Positions 53,001 through 61,567 of a DNA stretch of 64,000 nucleotides are shown here, piece after piece (within the stretch, counting starts at the first letter, position 1; each line of letters opens with the position of its first letter). Source of the stretch: Deroplatys truncata (Eukaryota; Arthropoda; Insecta; Mantodea; Mantidae); the NCBI GenBank assembly GCA_030765065.1, contig CM060988.1:174261065-174325064 (forward strand), given 5' to 3'. The notes below the pieces were generated by a model that searched no databases, was not told where the DNA came from, and was given only the letters and a program-made list of their open reading frames with translations. The position numbers and the translations under genes were made by a program.

Positions 53001-54410
53001 TAATAATTACCCAACTAAGGCAAAATTGCCATATCTCTGCCCACCTATATTAGGTATAAGAAAGTGAGAAATAATGAAATAAATTACCTTAGGAGTGAGT
53101 TTAGAACATGATGTGGTCTCTTCTATATCTGGTACCCACCTGTTTTAGGTGTTTTACTTAAATAGGCAAATCGCGTGAGGAACACAACAAACGTAGCCAT
53201 TTTTCCGATAAATCACTTGTAAAGTAGGTACTGCCAACCCAAATAAAAAGTGAAATACACTAAATATGCGATGTACTGTTTCTGCGAACGTGAATCATTC
53301 GAGTTTTAGACGCGCAGATCCCTCGGCTACGCCCTGTCGTCGCTTCGCATCGGCCGCAACTTGCTACACGCCTCTCCTAAAAAAAACATCCCTCGGCTAC
53401 GCTTTGAGGCTGAGTATCTTACCGGCTTCGGTGGCATTATTCATATGTTGACAGCATTACGTTAGAGCAAACGTAAGACCACTTCAGTCGCTAATGCGGA
53501 CAGAGTTAAGGCAATTTTCTCCTAATTTCACAGGTCTCAGGGTTTTCGTAGGTGAGGAAAATTAAAATACACCGCATTTCTCTTAAAACACCAAATAAAT
53601 ACTTATAGGCAAAAAAAAGCATTTTTGGAAACATGTCCGTGTGTGTGTCTGTGAACAGCATAACTCAGAAGCGAATAGTGGGATAAACACCAAACTTGGT
53701 ATTTAGGTTCAGTATCTTCCAGAGATGCGACACGAAGGTTTTCAAGAAAATCCCCCACCCCAGATTACCCTTTACATGGAACATTTTTCGAAACTTTTAA
53801 TTTTCTCAAAAATGGCTCTTATGATTTTGATTAAAATATTTAAGATATTTTCATGACAAATGAAATGTATATCTCGAATTTTCTGGGAATGTCTCCAAAA
53901 GTATTCTTCATTGTGAACGACTTTTGCATAACTGGCAAACCATAAGAGATAGACAAAATGTTACTACACAAAAAATGTAAATCGCGTTAAAATACATAAT
54001 TTATGTCATACACATTTTTTTTGTTGGGTGAACCATTTTCGAGATATTGCTTGTTATTCCCTTAAATTTTCCAATACTTATACTTTTTCTCAAATTCGTT
54101 ATTCATTTTTTTGTCCTGGTAATGCAAAGAGAATGAAATACTCCACATAGCAACCAGCTCTTAAAATATTTGACTATCGCTTAAAGCCCACCAATTCTCC
54201 TTGCATCTACAAGAAAATTAGCAATAGGATTAACATCTCGATTAACATGAAGCATATGGAGAATAAGAGTTTGTAAAAATAGTTCGTACAAGAGTAGAGA
54301 AAGTCATGTGAGTGTAACACACCGGATTTTTTCATAAATTGTGTTCTCTTAATTCGAAGTATTTTACTCACCAGCAGAGGAAGCAAAAACAATCCCATGA
54401 AGCTCTTCAT
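46953..54410 (-). CDS. Secreted Ala/Met/Pro-rich repeat protein, gene 2
   Basis: Paralogue of gene 1 on the opposite strand. Exon 1 54410-54372 encodes MKSFMGLFLLPLL (signal peptide), GTGAGT donor, phase 0. Exon 2 52826-52499 begins Val-Cys-Gly-Ala-Leu-Gly-Tyr-His and has about eight units of (V/M/I)S(P/S)LANMA type with A, H and T variants, ending YPAYTSADP; GTAAGT donor, phase 1. Exon 3 47011-46953 reads Pro-Thr-Leu-Arg-Arg-Lys-Gln-Cys-Pro-Leu-Pro-Ala-Met-Asn-Glu-Asp-Asn-Tyr-Thr and TGA. The product is about 141 residues. Function is unknown; a secreted structural role is inferred. Intron 1 holds an R1 and an L3 copy; intron 2 holds a complete mariner element and D1 ends. Confidence 0.85.
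47100..47380 (+). repeat. R1-like end fragments
   Basis: Two degenerate R1 starts: 47100-47260 (CTAGTAAGGAGAGAAAGTAACG, GAGATTTCATGGGATATACG) and 47308-47380 (CTCAACTATCTACCTCGTAAG, TTTCACCCAAAAATTTGATG). No right ends. Confidence 0.55.
47858..48830 (-). repeat. Older R1 (minus) nested in another R1 (plus)
   Basis: 47892-48743 is a minus R1 from TCTGATGTTATACATTCACATGTC to TTACTAGGTACTGGCAGAGAAAGTAAAAA. Pieces of a plus R1 flank it: 47858-47890 (AAATATATGTTTTGAGGTCTTTTGAAT) and 48744-48830 (TTTAGAAAAAGTCCGTG ... GTGAACAGCATAAC). Confidence 0.7.
48831..49554. other. Unassigned DNA with a short GC-rich element
   Basis: 48836-48965 includes GGGGCCCCGGAATCCAGGGCAGAGCAATGCAA, similar to GGGGCCCCGAAACAGGGTAGAGCACTGCAA at 45516-45545, so it is a small dispersed repeat. 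An R1 end-like GTAGAAAAAGTAAAAA follows near 49050. No gene is seen in the rest. Confidence 0.45.
49555..50010 (-). mobile_element. D1 transposon 3' end in intron 2 of gene 2
   Basis: CGGCTTCTCGCGCACCGGGCG, CTCGAACTGCCGCCGAAACAT, CCTCACGTTCTCATAG, CATACATTTCTGCCATCTCAG and TATAATGTATGGGGTTTGTTGC. Minus orientation. Confidence 0.7.
50155..50445 (+). pseudogene. D1 transposase C-terminus and transposon end
   Basis: The plus frame (shifted at the start) gives a LGELEENIR-like run, then LSENENFLRRCQRYVEDQHY, and the GC-rich end GAACGTGAGGCGGTTCCGGG ... GTCGCCGTGCGGCGGCCAGTG. With the minus copy at 49555-50010 it makes an inverted pair. Confidence 0.65.
50568..51844 (+). mobile_element. mariner element with 29-bp TIRs and TA flanks
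   Basis: The left TIR ACGAAGGACACTATTTGTAT then TTTGAGCCT (from about 50567) pairs with the right end AGGCTCAAAATATAAATAGT then GCCCCTCGT (51817-51845); about 26 of 29 bases match. A TA dinucleotide stands on each side (50566-50567 and 51845-51846), the expected mariner target duplication. Length about 1.28 kb, complete end to end. It lies in intron 2 of gene 2. Confidence 0.92.
50741..51778 (+). pseudogene. mariner transposase pseudogene (DD34D)
   Basis: Blocks in order: FGDEAPSFAAVKRWYNEFNR with GRPSLNDEVCEGRPKSVV (HTH region), MKDRHATYCEIEATLCISST, CSRWIPHNLTQSQKDARVDW, VTGDESWIYA (first Asp; then TAA), VLHQDNASAHTS (second Asp) and HPPYSPDMAPYDFFLFP (third Asp). Thirty-four residues separate the second and third Asp, the DD34D signature. 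It ends YFEKQ and TAA at 51778. Frame changes near 51075 and 51300 and the stop after the first Asp motif disable it; the C-terminal 152 codons are intact. Confidence 0.92.
51846..52478. other. Intron 2 sequence of gene 2, no further feature seen
   Basis: AT-rich DNA between the mariner element and exon 2. No repeat landmark recognised. Confidence 0.4.
52499..52826 (-). CDS. Exon 2 of gene 2 (repeat domain)
   Basis: Acceptor TGCAATGTTGCAG then GTT TGC GGT; donor after CCA C (GTAAGTCATT). Read-through would add only six codons before TAA. The repeat units differ in number from gene 1 (about eight against five), and the DNA repeat is about 27-36 nt. Confidence 0.88.
52895..53600. repeat. Dispersed LTR-like repeat, copy 2 (family L3), interrupted
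   Basis: Blocks shared with 45683-45910: TCTGCTGCAGTGTCCTGG, ATTTCTCCATTCCTAAT, TCTCAGGGTTTTCGTAGGTGAGG and AAATACTTATAGG. Between about 53100 and 53520 there is extra sequence, including the CTCGGCTACGC motif block. Confidence 0.5.
53305..53425 (-). repeat. CTCGGCTACGC motif block
   Basis: ATCCCTCGGCTACGCCCTG at 53308 and ATCCCTCGGCTACGCTTTGA then GGCTGAG at 53389, inverted relative to 41146-41213. After each block comes a shared AAGATACTCAG/CTGAGTATCTTACCGGCTTCGG stretch. Confidence 0.65.
53608..54328 (+). repeat. R1 repeat, 5'-truncated, in intron 1 of gene 2
   Basis: Begins at AAAAAAAAGCATTTTTGGAAACATGTCCGTG and runs to GTAACACACCGGATTTTTTC. It lacks the first 120 bases. It ends 44 bases before the exon 1 donor of gene 2. 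Confidence 0.82.
54372..54410 (-). CDS. Exon 1 of gene 2 (signal peptide)
   Basis: Thirteen codons, ATG AAG AGC TTC ATG GGA, then GTGAGTAAAATAC. Same layout as exon 1 of gene 1. Confidence 0.88.
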
Positions 54411-54439
54411 CTTGTCTTGGTGTATCTTCTAGAACAGCT

Positions 54440-54481
54440 GAAGATCGGATGTGATGTCCTAGCCTCTGTGTGCTCTTTATG
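54440..54481 (-). promoter_or_regulatory. Core promoter of repeat-protein gene 2
   Basis: CATAAAG at 54481-54475 in the TATA position, then ACACAGAGG and ATCACATCCGATCTTC (54455-54440), matching gene 1. Confidence 0.7.
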
Positions 54482-55030
54482 TACTGATTGGTGGAGATGT
54501 ATTATCTTCGTGACTAGCGCATTAAAAATTTAACAAGAGTTGGAAATATACAGCACCATTAAATCTAAAAGGAGAGTCATTATTTTGGTTGTACCTTCAG
54601 ATAATAATTTCAAAACACATCCCTTATCAAATGTTTAATAGGACAGTATTTTTTCAAGGAATAAAAATCCTTACCCTGACTTTAATATTTCATACTGCTT
54701 CCTTATCTCCTAAAATTATAGCCACTAGCCTATTGATTGACAGGTACAACTGCATCAAGTTTGATAAATTATCAATATTTTGGTTGTGGCTTAAGATAGC
54801 AGTTCAAAAGCTCATCTCTTACCCTTTTATTATAATAGAATTGGAGAAGCATAAACTCAACTTGATACATAGAAAACGAAAAATCTAATAGAGACATTAA
54901 ATCATAGTTTGTAAGTTGACATGACTTCTATACTCAAAATAAATTTGCATATGTCCCTTATCTATACATATACTAATATCATAAAAAATAAGGATGTGTG
55001 TGTGTATATTTACAAGCACGATACCGAACA
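54482..55030. other. Region upstream of gene 2
   Basis: AT-rich DNA with a 99-codon plus frame (54589-54888) that is Leu/Ile/Lys-rich and without a motif. A CCAATCA box-like sequence lies near 54488 on the minus strand, just above the promoter. Confidence 0.4.
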
Positions 55031-55720
55031 TAGAGGGGCGTCCAATAAGTAAGTTTCCTATTTTATAAAAAACATTACACACAAATGATCATGTTGAATT
55101 AATTTTATTGATATTGTACAATCCTTCAGTTACTTTTCTATATTAAACATGTTTTTCCAAGCATTTTTGGGGACGTGAGACAGGTTTTTCCAAGACAGTG
55201 TTGTACCAGATTGGGTTCTGTGTTCGCAACCAGCTGTTCACTGATTTGACTTCATCATCGGCGTTAAAAGTGCTTACCTTTGAGTCAGGGGAACATGTGA
55301 AAATCACTAGGGAAAAGATCTGGTGAATATGGAGGATGTGAGAAAACTTCCCAGTTGAATCTTCTGAGCTCCGCCTGGGTCAAGATTCAACTTGGAAGTT
55401 TTCTCGTATCCTCCGTATTCACCGGAGCTTGCCCCAAGTGATTTTCACATGTTCCTCCAACTCAAAGGTAAGCACTTTTAACACCGATGATGAAGTAAAA
55501 TCAGTGAACAGCTGGTTGCGAACACAGAACCCAATCTGGTACAACACTGGCTTGGAAAACCTTGTGTCACGTCCCCAAACATGCTTGGAAAAACATATTG
55601 ACTATGTAGAAATGTAACAGAAGGATTGTACAATATAAATAAAATTAATTCAACATGATCATTTGTGTGTAATGTTTTTTATAAAATAGGGAAATTTACT
55701 TATTGGACGACGCTCGTATT
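55031..55720. mobile_element. Foldback of two mariner 3' ends
   Basis: Left arm (about 55036-55375) and right arm (about 55380-55720) are inverted copies: GGCGTCCAATAAGTAAGTTT and AAATTTACTTATTGGACGAC at the ends, CATGATCATTTGTGTGTAAT and its inverse, and TACCAGATTGGGTTCTGTGT with its inverse. Each arm holds the last 60 or so codons of a mariner transposase (SVNSWLRTQNPIWYNTGLEN on the right arm) plus a TIR-like end. There is almost no spacer at about 55375. If transcribed, this would form a hairpin of about 340 bp. Confidence 0.85.
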
Positions 55721-55959
55721 TACAATGTCATGTTTCTAAAACCAAATGAAACTTGTTTATATTTAATAATTACTTTCTAATGCTTTGCGAGTTGATTGTC
55801 GTACAGATTCTTCAATTTGCTCTAATAGTTTGTTAATTTTCAGTATTTAAAGATTTTGTGTTCCCAAAAAATTAATTTGACTAGATAACGTTTCCTGGCT
55901 GTGATTGTTTACGACTTTAAATCATCACTAACTCTAAAAAATTAAAAGATCGGTTTGGA

Positions 55960-56900
55960 AATGCATTTGGTCAAGAACCCCTCTAAGGCAACAAGTTATA
56001 GTTGGTACAGCGAATTCAAAAGAGATCGATTTTTTCTTACTGAAGAATTTCGTGGAGGACGCCTAAGCTATTAGTGATTAAAATATTGCCGCTGTTCGAG
56101 CAATGCTTGAAGAAGAACGACGGACATCTTATGAATTTATTTGGGCGATATTGGGCATTGGTATGAGTCAAATCCAAAAAAATTTACATCAAGTTAGATG
56201 TGAGTAAACTTTGTTGTCGATGGATTCCACATAAACTGACTCCCGATCAAAAACAACAACGCATTGAGTGGTGCAGAAAAGCTCTGGAAAAATTCCAAGG
56301 CGGTACTTAAAATTTGGCTTAGAATATCTTACTGGTGATTAATCTTGGATTTATTGTTATTATCCTGAAAAGAAAAGTCAATCGGTTCAATGGGTCTTTC
56401 GATTACAACCTAAGCTTACAAAAGTCCGACGATTGCAGTGCTGGTAAGAAAATGGTTGCTAGTTTTTTTTTCTATAACGGGTCATATTTCTGCTATAGCA
56501 TTAGAGTTACTGCCAATTAGTACACAAATGTCTGTCTACCGCTAATGTTTGGAAATGTTCGTGAAAATCACCCAAAAGGAAAAATAATGCTACATCATAG
56601 CAATGCATCGTCGCATACAGCAAAATAACAACTGGGTATGCTCTAAAGGCCATTACCATGGACCCTCCACCATACAGCCCTGACCTAGCATCTTGTGATT
56701 CCTTTTCGTTCCAAAAAAATTAAAAATAAAATGCGTGGAATGACTTTTTCATCATCAGATGAAGCAGTGGAACACTATAAAAACTGGTCTCTGAAGTACC
56801 TCAGGAAGAGTGGCATCATCGCTTTAAGGACTGGTTTCATTGAATGCAAAAATGCAGTGATGTTAAAGGGAAATACTTTGACATACAATAAAATCCTTTA
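55960..56900 (+). pseudogene. mariner-like transposase pseudogene
   Basis: Blocks in order: MHLVKNPSKATSYSWYSEFK, NIAAVRAMLEEERRTSYEF, CCRWIPHKLTPDQKQQRIEW, an ILTGD-stop-SWIYCYYPEKK motif (first Asp then stop), a LHHSNASSHTA block where the second Asp is replaced by Ser, DPPPYSPDLASCDSFSF (third Asp region) and KNKMRGMTFSSSDEAVEHYK. Stops and shifts throughout. It is the unsplit relative of the remnant at 19841-23480. Confidence 0.85.
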
Positions 56901-56949
56901 AATTTTTAAAAACTAACCCTGGTTTGATTTTATGCACATTTTCGTGTCG

Positions 56950-57240
56950 CCCTTGTATATAGAGAAGTCTCGAAATCAAAATAACGATTTTGATAATTCT
57001 TTCACCACTGAAAAGTCCTTTTCTTCCCGAGAGACTTGGGCTATAAGACACACATCAATTTGTAAATGACTAAAATTCTTTTAAATGCTCTGAATATTAG
57101 AATACAAACATATCCCTTAGAAAAAATCAATATTTGAGAAGCCTTTGAGTTTTCATTGAGAGTGCCATAAAATATAAAATAATTTTTAGCAGAAAATTAA
57201 GAGAAGAGCCATAGACATTTGATTCCAAGCAATTCAATCA
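56950..57240. other. Spacer, nothing recognised
   Basis: AT-rich sequence after the mariner remnant. Confidence 0.4.
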
Positions 57241-57249
57241 TACGCTACC

Positions 57250-57460
57250 ACAGAGTCATCTTGCGGTAACGTGTGAGGCTCGCATACGGGTGACCCGGGG
57301 TTCGATTTCCGTTGACCCCCACTCTGTCATTAAGTTTTCGCGATTTTCACTGGTCGATAGGCGAATGCTAGGGTAGTTTCTTGTCTATCACGATTTCATT
57401 TCTATAATTTCGCTTTCATTCCGTTTACTTCTCATCTTTCAGATTTCGTGGCCTATGGCG
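57250..57460 (+). repeat. S2 SINE, tRNA-derived
   Basis: The head has TTGCGGTAACGTGTGAGGCTCGCATACGG and a B-box-like GGGGTTCGATTTCC at 57297-57310. The body has GGCGAATGCTAGGGTAGTTTCTTGTC and ATTTCGCTTTCATTCCG, shared with the minus copy at 45136-45325. Confidence 0.7.
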
Positions 57461-58190
57461 GTGCCGGATAGATGGCGTGGATGCTTACTGAAAGGAAAGA
57501 GTATTCCCCGTGGACACTAGAGAGCAGCTTGGTCGACGGATCCTTCATCGCCCTCTCTAGGTAGCTCCAGCAGCGGGAACGGATCTACGAGCCTGGAATT
57601 GTTAGGGACTTCCGCGCGTCTCTGTAACCTATGTGCCTGCGGCCTGTAGTCTCCTGTGTTTACTTCCCTTCATCCCGCAATGGATCTATGTAGGTCTAAA
57701 TGTCGAGGAGTGCTCCTCCGCTGTATAACCTATAATGTGTAAATATCAACTGAGTAAACAGAAAACAAAAGTATTGCTTGCAATTGAACGATATCCTATG
57801 CTATGTTTATGTAATTGAAATTGTGCTCAAACACTGCAGATTTGTGCAATATTTAGCATTAATGTTACTCTAATTGGAGTTTCTTCAGCAATAAAACTTT
57901 TTAATACCCTTTATGTCTTAAAAGTTTAGTGTGTTTCCTCTGTATATCGTAATCAAGTTCATTGCCAGTGTATGCCAAATCTATCGTAATGAATTCATCC
58001 CACTCTGAACCTACCGTTTATATAAACTTCCTCAGGTTTTGTTCAAAATATCAGATATTTATCTGTTGACATAAGGATAAAATCTGTAATAATATTTTTA
58101 TTCTTTGGATAGACCGTGAAAATTATTTCATTCTGAGTGAAATTTATGTATCTTTAGAATCAATGTAGATATTAAAAAAACTTACTTTAC
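57461..58190. other. GC-rich patch, then AT-rich spacer
   Basis: 57465-57720 is GC-richer than its surroundings (GGCGGTGCCGGATAGATGGCG, CAGCAGCGGGAACGGATC). It may be a further retroposon, but no family was recognised. No gene is seen after it. Confidence 0.35.
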
Positions 58191-58194
58191 AAAA

Positions 58195-58386
58195 CATCTT
58201 ATGAGTTACATTCATATAACTTTCTCTACTCCTTTACTGCAAACTATACTTTTGAAAGCTTATTCTATTTCTTTTTACTTACTCTACTAAGGACAGTAAC
58301 TAGGGGAAGTATTGTATTCCACCCAAAAATTCGATACCGAGATTTCACCGGAAATACATGTTTTGAAACCCCCTGAGTCCAAAAAA
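58195..58386. repeat. R1 end fragments in both orientations
   Basis: 58195-58268: minus start of an older R1 (TTATGAGTTACATTCATATAACTTTCTC). 58275-58386: plus start of a younger R1 (ACTTACTCTACTAAGGACAGTAACTAGG to CCCTGAGTCCAAAAAA), cut by the next insertion. Confidence 0.7.
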
Positions 58387-58611
58387 TTCTGATGTGTTAC
58401 ACTCACATGACTTTCTCTACTCTTGTACAAACTATTTTTACAAACGCCTATTCTCCATATGCTTCATGTTAATCGAGATGTTAATCTTATTGCTAAATTT
58501 CTTGTAGATGCAAGGGGAATATGGTAGCTTTTAAGCGATAGTCAAATCTTTTAAGAGCTGGTTGCTATGTGGAGCATTCCATTCTCTTTGCATGTCCAGG
58601 AAATAAAAAAA

Positions 58612-59507
58612 TCTGATGTGTTACACTCACATGACTTTCTCTACTCTTGTACAATCTATTTTTACAAACGCCTATTCTCCATATGCTTCATGTTAATCGA
58701 GATATCGAGATGTCAATCTTATTGATAATTTTCTTGTAGATGCAAGGGGAATATGGTAGCTTTTAAGCGATGGTCAAATATTTTAACGCTGGTTGCTATG
58801 CGGCGCATTCCATTCTCTTTGCAAGTCTAAGACATAAAAAAATGAATAACGAATTTGAGAAAAAGTATAAGTATTGGAAAATTTAAGGGAATAACAAGCA
58901 ATATCTCGAAAACGGTTCACTCAACAAAAGAAATGTATATGACAAAAGTTGTGTATTTTAAGGCGATCTACATTTTTTGTGTAGTAAAATTTTGTCTATC
59001 TCTTATGGTTTACCAGTTATGCAAAAGTCGTTCACAATGAAGAATACTTTTGGAGACATTCCCAGAAAATTCGAGATATACATTTCATTTCTCATGACAT
59101 TATCTTAAACATATGATATTTTCATCAAAATCGTTAGAGCCATTTTTGAGAAAATTAAAATTTTCGAAAAATGTTACATGTAAGGGGTAGTCTGGGGTGG
59201 GGGGATTTTCTTGAAAACCTTCGTGTCGCATCTCTGGAAGACACTGAACCTAAATATCAAGTTTGGTGTTTATCCGACTGTTCGTTTTTGAGTTATGCTG
59301 TTCACACACACACAGACACACACACAGACACACACACAGACACACACACACACAGACACACAGACACACACACGGACATGTTTCCAAAAATGCTTTTTTT
59401 GGATTCAGGAGGTCTCAAAACATGTATTTCCGGTGAAATCTCGGTATCGAATTTTTGGGTGGAATGCAATACTTCCCCTACTTACTATACGTAGTAGAGA
59501 AAGTAAA
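58612..59507 (-). repeat. R1 repeat, full-length inner copy
   Basis: Flanked by the A run of the outer copy on both sides: ATAAAAAAA then TCTGATGTG at the start, and GAGAAAGTAAAAAATGAATAAC at the end. CA/CAGA tract at 59305-59371. This nested insertion defines the ends of R1 to within the A run. Confidence 0.92.
59305..59371 (+). repeat. (CA)n(GACA) microsatellite inside R1
   Basis: Longest compound CA tract in an R1 copy here, with regular GACA interruptions. Confidence 0.95.
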
Positions 59508-59859
59508 AAATGAATAACGAATTTGAGAAAAAGTATAAGTATTGGAAAATTTAAGGGAATAACAAGCAATATCTCGGAAACGGTGCACTTAACAAAAAAA
59601 TGTATATGACATAAATTGCATATTTTAACGCGATCTACATTTTGTGTGCAGTAAAATTTTGTCTATCTCTTATGGTTAGAGCTATGATCTACTTTTATTT
59701 TATAACTGATGAAATTTGGTTCTGCACACATCTCACTCGCGTCCCATAAAGAGGCAATTATTGACATTTTGACAGAGTAGAAAGCAGAGAGAATACTATC
59801 GTGTCACGAATCGTATCTTCCTCACACCACAGCTCACATCATTATAATTTATTTTTCTT

Positions 59860-60605
59860 CAAACGAAGCAAATGGTTCGATCATTAATTTGCGAACACTA
59901 CGGCGAGATGCCATGTAATGCTGTCGCAGCTCGGAGACTTTATCACCAAAGGTTTTACATGCGTCGCTTACCATAATAAACGTTTTAATCGTAAAAATGA
60001 TGCAAATGCGACTAGAAGGAACATTCACTACACAAGCAGCAGGAGAGAGACTGCTAATTGAAAATGAAGAGGTCGTAGAGAATGTACTCCATTATTTTGA
60101 GGGAATAACCTACACGTGGCAAGAACTGTAAGCGTAAGGTGTTATTATTATTATTATTATTATTATTGCGAACTTACTCAAAGATTTTTGCAAGTATGAA
60201 CTCGATATCTAATTTTATATTTGGAAGTCAAATAAGAGCTTCTCGTGATTTAAGAGTTTCAAGATCCTCTTTACAAAGAATTTTGAAGGAAAGTGAGTGG
60301 CATGCGTGTAAAATTCACCTCAACTAACAACTCTACGGCAATGATTCTGCCTGTACGGTTGATTATTGTACGAAGTTTAGGCAAATGTTTGTCGACACCC
60401 CTGACTTTCTTGAAAATGTTCTTTGGAGCGATGAATGCTATTTCAGTAACAATGCCACTGCAAATAGATACACCATGCAGTACTGTGCCCCTCACAATGC
60501 TCACATACAAAGACACTGGAGCTTAAATGACTGGTGTGGTATTCTTGGGGCAATATTATCGGACCTGTGTTTCTCCTGTCCAGAGTTTGTAATGTTAAAC
60601 ACGAA
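59860..60605 (+). pseudogene. DUF4817-type DDE transposase, broken
   Basis: Blocks: ENEEVVENVLHYFE near 60060, RASRDLRVSRSSLQRILKES (60233-60292), DTPDFLENVLWSDECYFSNN (first Asp region; the SDE motif), APHNAHIQRHWSLNDWCGIL and LSDLCFSCPEFV. The order fits the middle of insect DUF4817/DDE-type transposases (SLRRxSxxLGxSxxSVxRIL, LFSDEAxF, WCGLxG). A (TTA)n tract at 60139-60167 and frame changes break it. It is cut by the L1 LTR at 60611. Confidence 0.75.
60139..60167. repeat. (TTA)n microsatellite
   Basis: About nine TTA/ATT units inside the transposase pseudogene; the poly-Leu start of the short frame there is an artefact of it. Confidence 0.95.
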
Positions 60606-60610
60606 CAGTT

Positions 60611-61549
60611 TGAGGCAGTATATTTAACAATTAAGTGATTTCAGTCTTAATTATATAACATAAATTCAATAACAGCCCGCCTTAAAGCAATATGTGTATG
60701 TAACAATATATAAAAGGTTTATATTACAGTCATTGTAAATGTTTATATTATTGTATACATGTAATAATGTTATCTGAATGTATTACGTAATTTAATAATG
60801 TAGGAGCTGTGAGAATAATAGGTTAAAAGTTGCTAAAAATGAGGTAACAATGAGGTAACCTTGAGGCAATAATGAGTAAGAATGTTTAATAATGCTACTA
60901 GTCATTATTGGAGCAACAATAATGTAAATTTTGAGACAGTTTATGAAATAGCCAATCAATAACCAGAAAAAGCTTTAGTAGTTGCTTGTAAACAGCGTTC
61001 ATAACTGAACGTGTTGGTTGTAGACAGTGTTCCTGACGCGAGACGCGTCCTCGAGAAATGTAATACTTATTCGTGTGAGACGAAAATAGTTTACGTGTTA
61101 AAAAGTGCAAGTAATTAACAAAAGAATCTCACAGCTCTCTCTCTATATCAGAGAAGTGTTATTTAAAATTGTATCAAGTATTAATAAAAAGGAGTGAATT
61201 AAAAATTAAAATCTGTGTAAGCCTACATTCCTCAGTCGCACCACCTCCCTGCTAAGACATTCATGTCTATAAAAAACAATAATACTGACGCAGCCAAGGC
61301 AAACATAAGTATATAATATTTAAAAGAAACAGTCAAAATTATAAAGTTAATATTTTTAAACTTGGGGCGAAGGCTACCGGAAACTTTTTAGCATACGTGC
61401 GGTTGCAAGTACTTCAAGTTCCGCTCCCCAACAGTCGAAATATAATACATCAACTTCAAACTGACTTTCCATTCGTGAAGCAACAATCTACTTGAAATTG
61501 ACGCCCAAAGCGTGGTGCAAATAACGTAAAAAGACAATATCTACTTCAA
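60611..61549 (+). mobile_element. Solo LTR, family L1
   Basis: Starts TGAGGCAGTATATTTAACA at 60611, after ACAGTT, and ends ...ATATCTACTTCA near 61549, followed by AGTTTT. AGTT on both sides fits a 4-bp target duplication. No internal region is present. A PBS-like TTGACGCCCAAAGCGTGGTGC lies inside the 3' end at about 61498. Confidence 0.8.
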
Positions 61550-61567
61550 GTTTTAAAATAATTAACA

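Larger units (their letters stand above)
58386..59690 (-). repeat. R1 copy interrupted by another R1 (nested)
   Basis: The outer copy runs from TCTGATGTGTTACACTCACATG (58388) to CATGTCCAGGAAATAAAAAA (58611), then resumes at AATGAATAACGAATTTGAG (59508) up to about 59680 (TCTTATGGTTAGAGC). The inner copy exactly fills the break. Confidence 0.85.

Noticed and set aside
3090..59371. CRISPR array or satellite array from repeated units
   Set aside because: R1 copies are dispersed in both orientations with different spacing and A-run borders; there are no short direct repeats with unique spacers.
20798..59513. His-Thr repeat frames (for example 59171-59494, 59295-59513, 32209-31862, 21789-21511) as possible proteins
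   Set aside because: They are translations of the CA/TG microsatellite in R1 and recur only because R1 is repeated.
60139..60327. Poly-Leu signal peptide gene
   Set aside because: The Leu run is the (TTA)n tract; the following residues are the DUF4817-type transposase HTH region.
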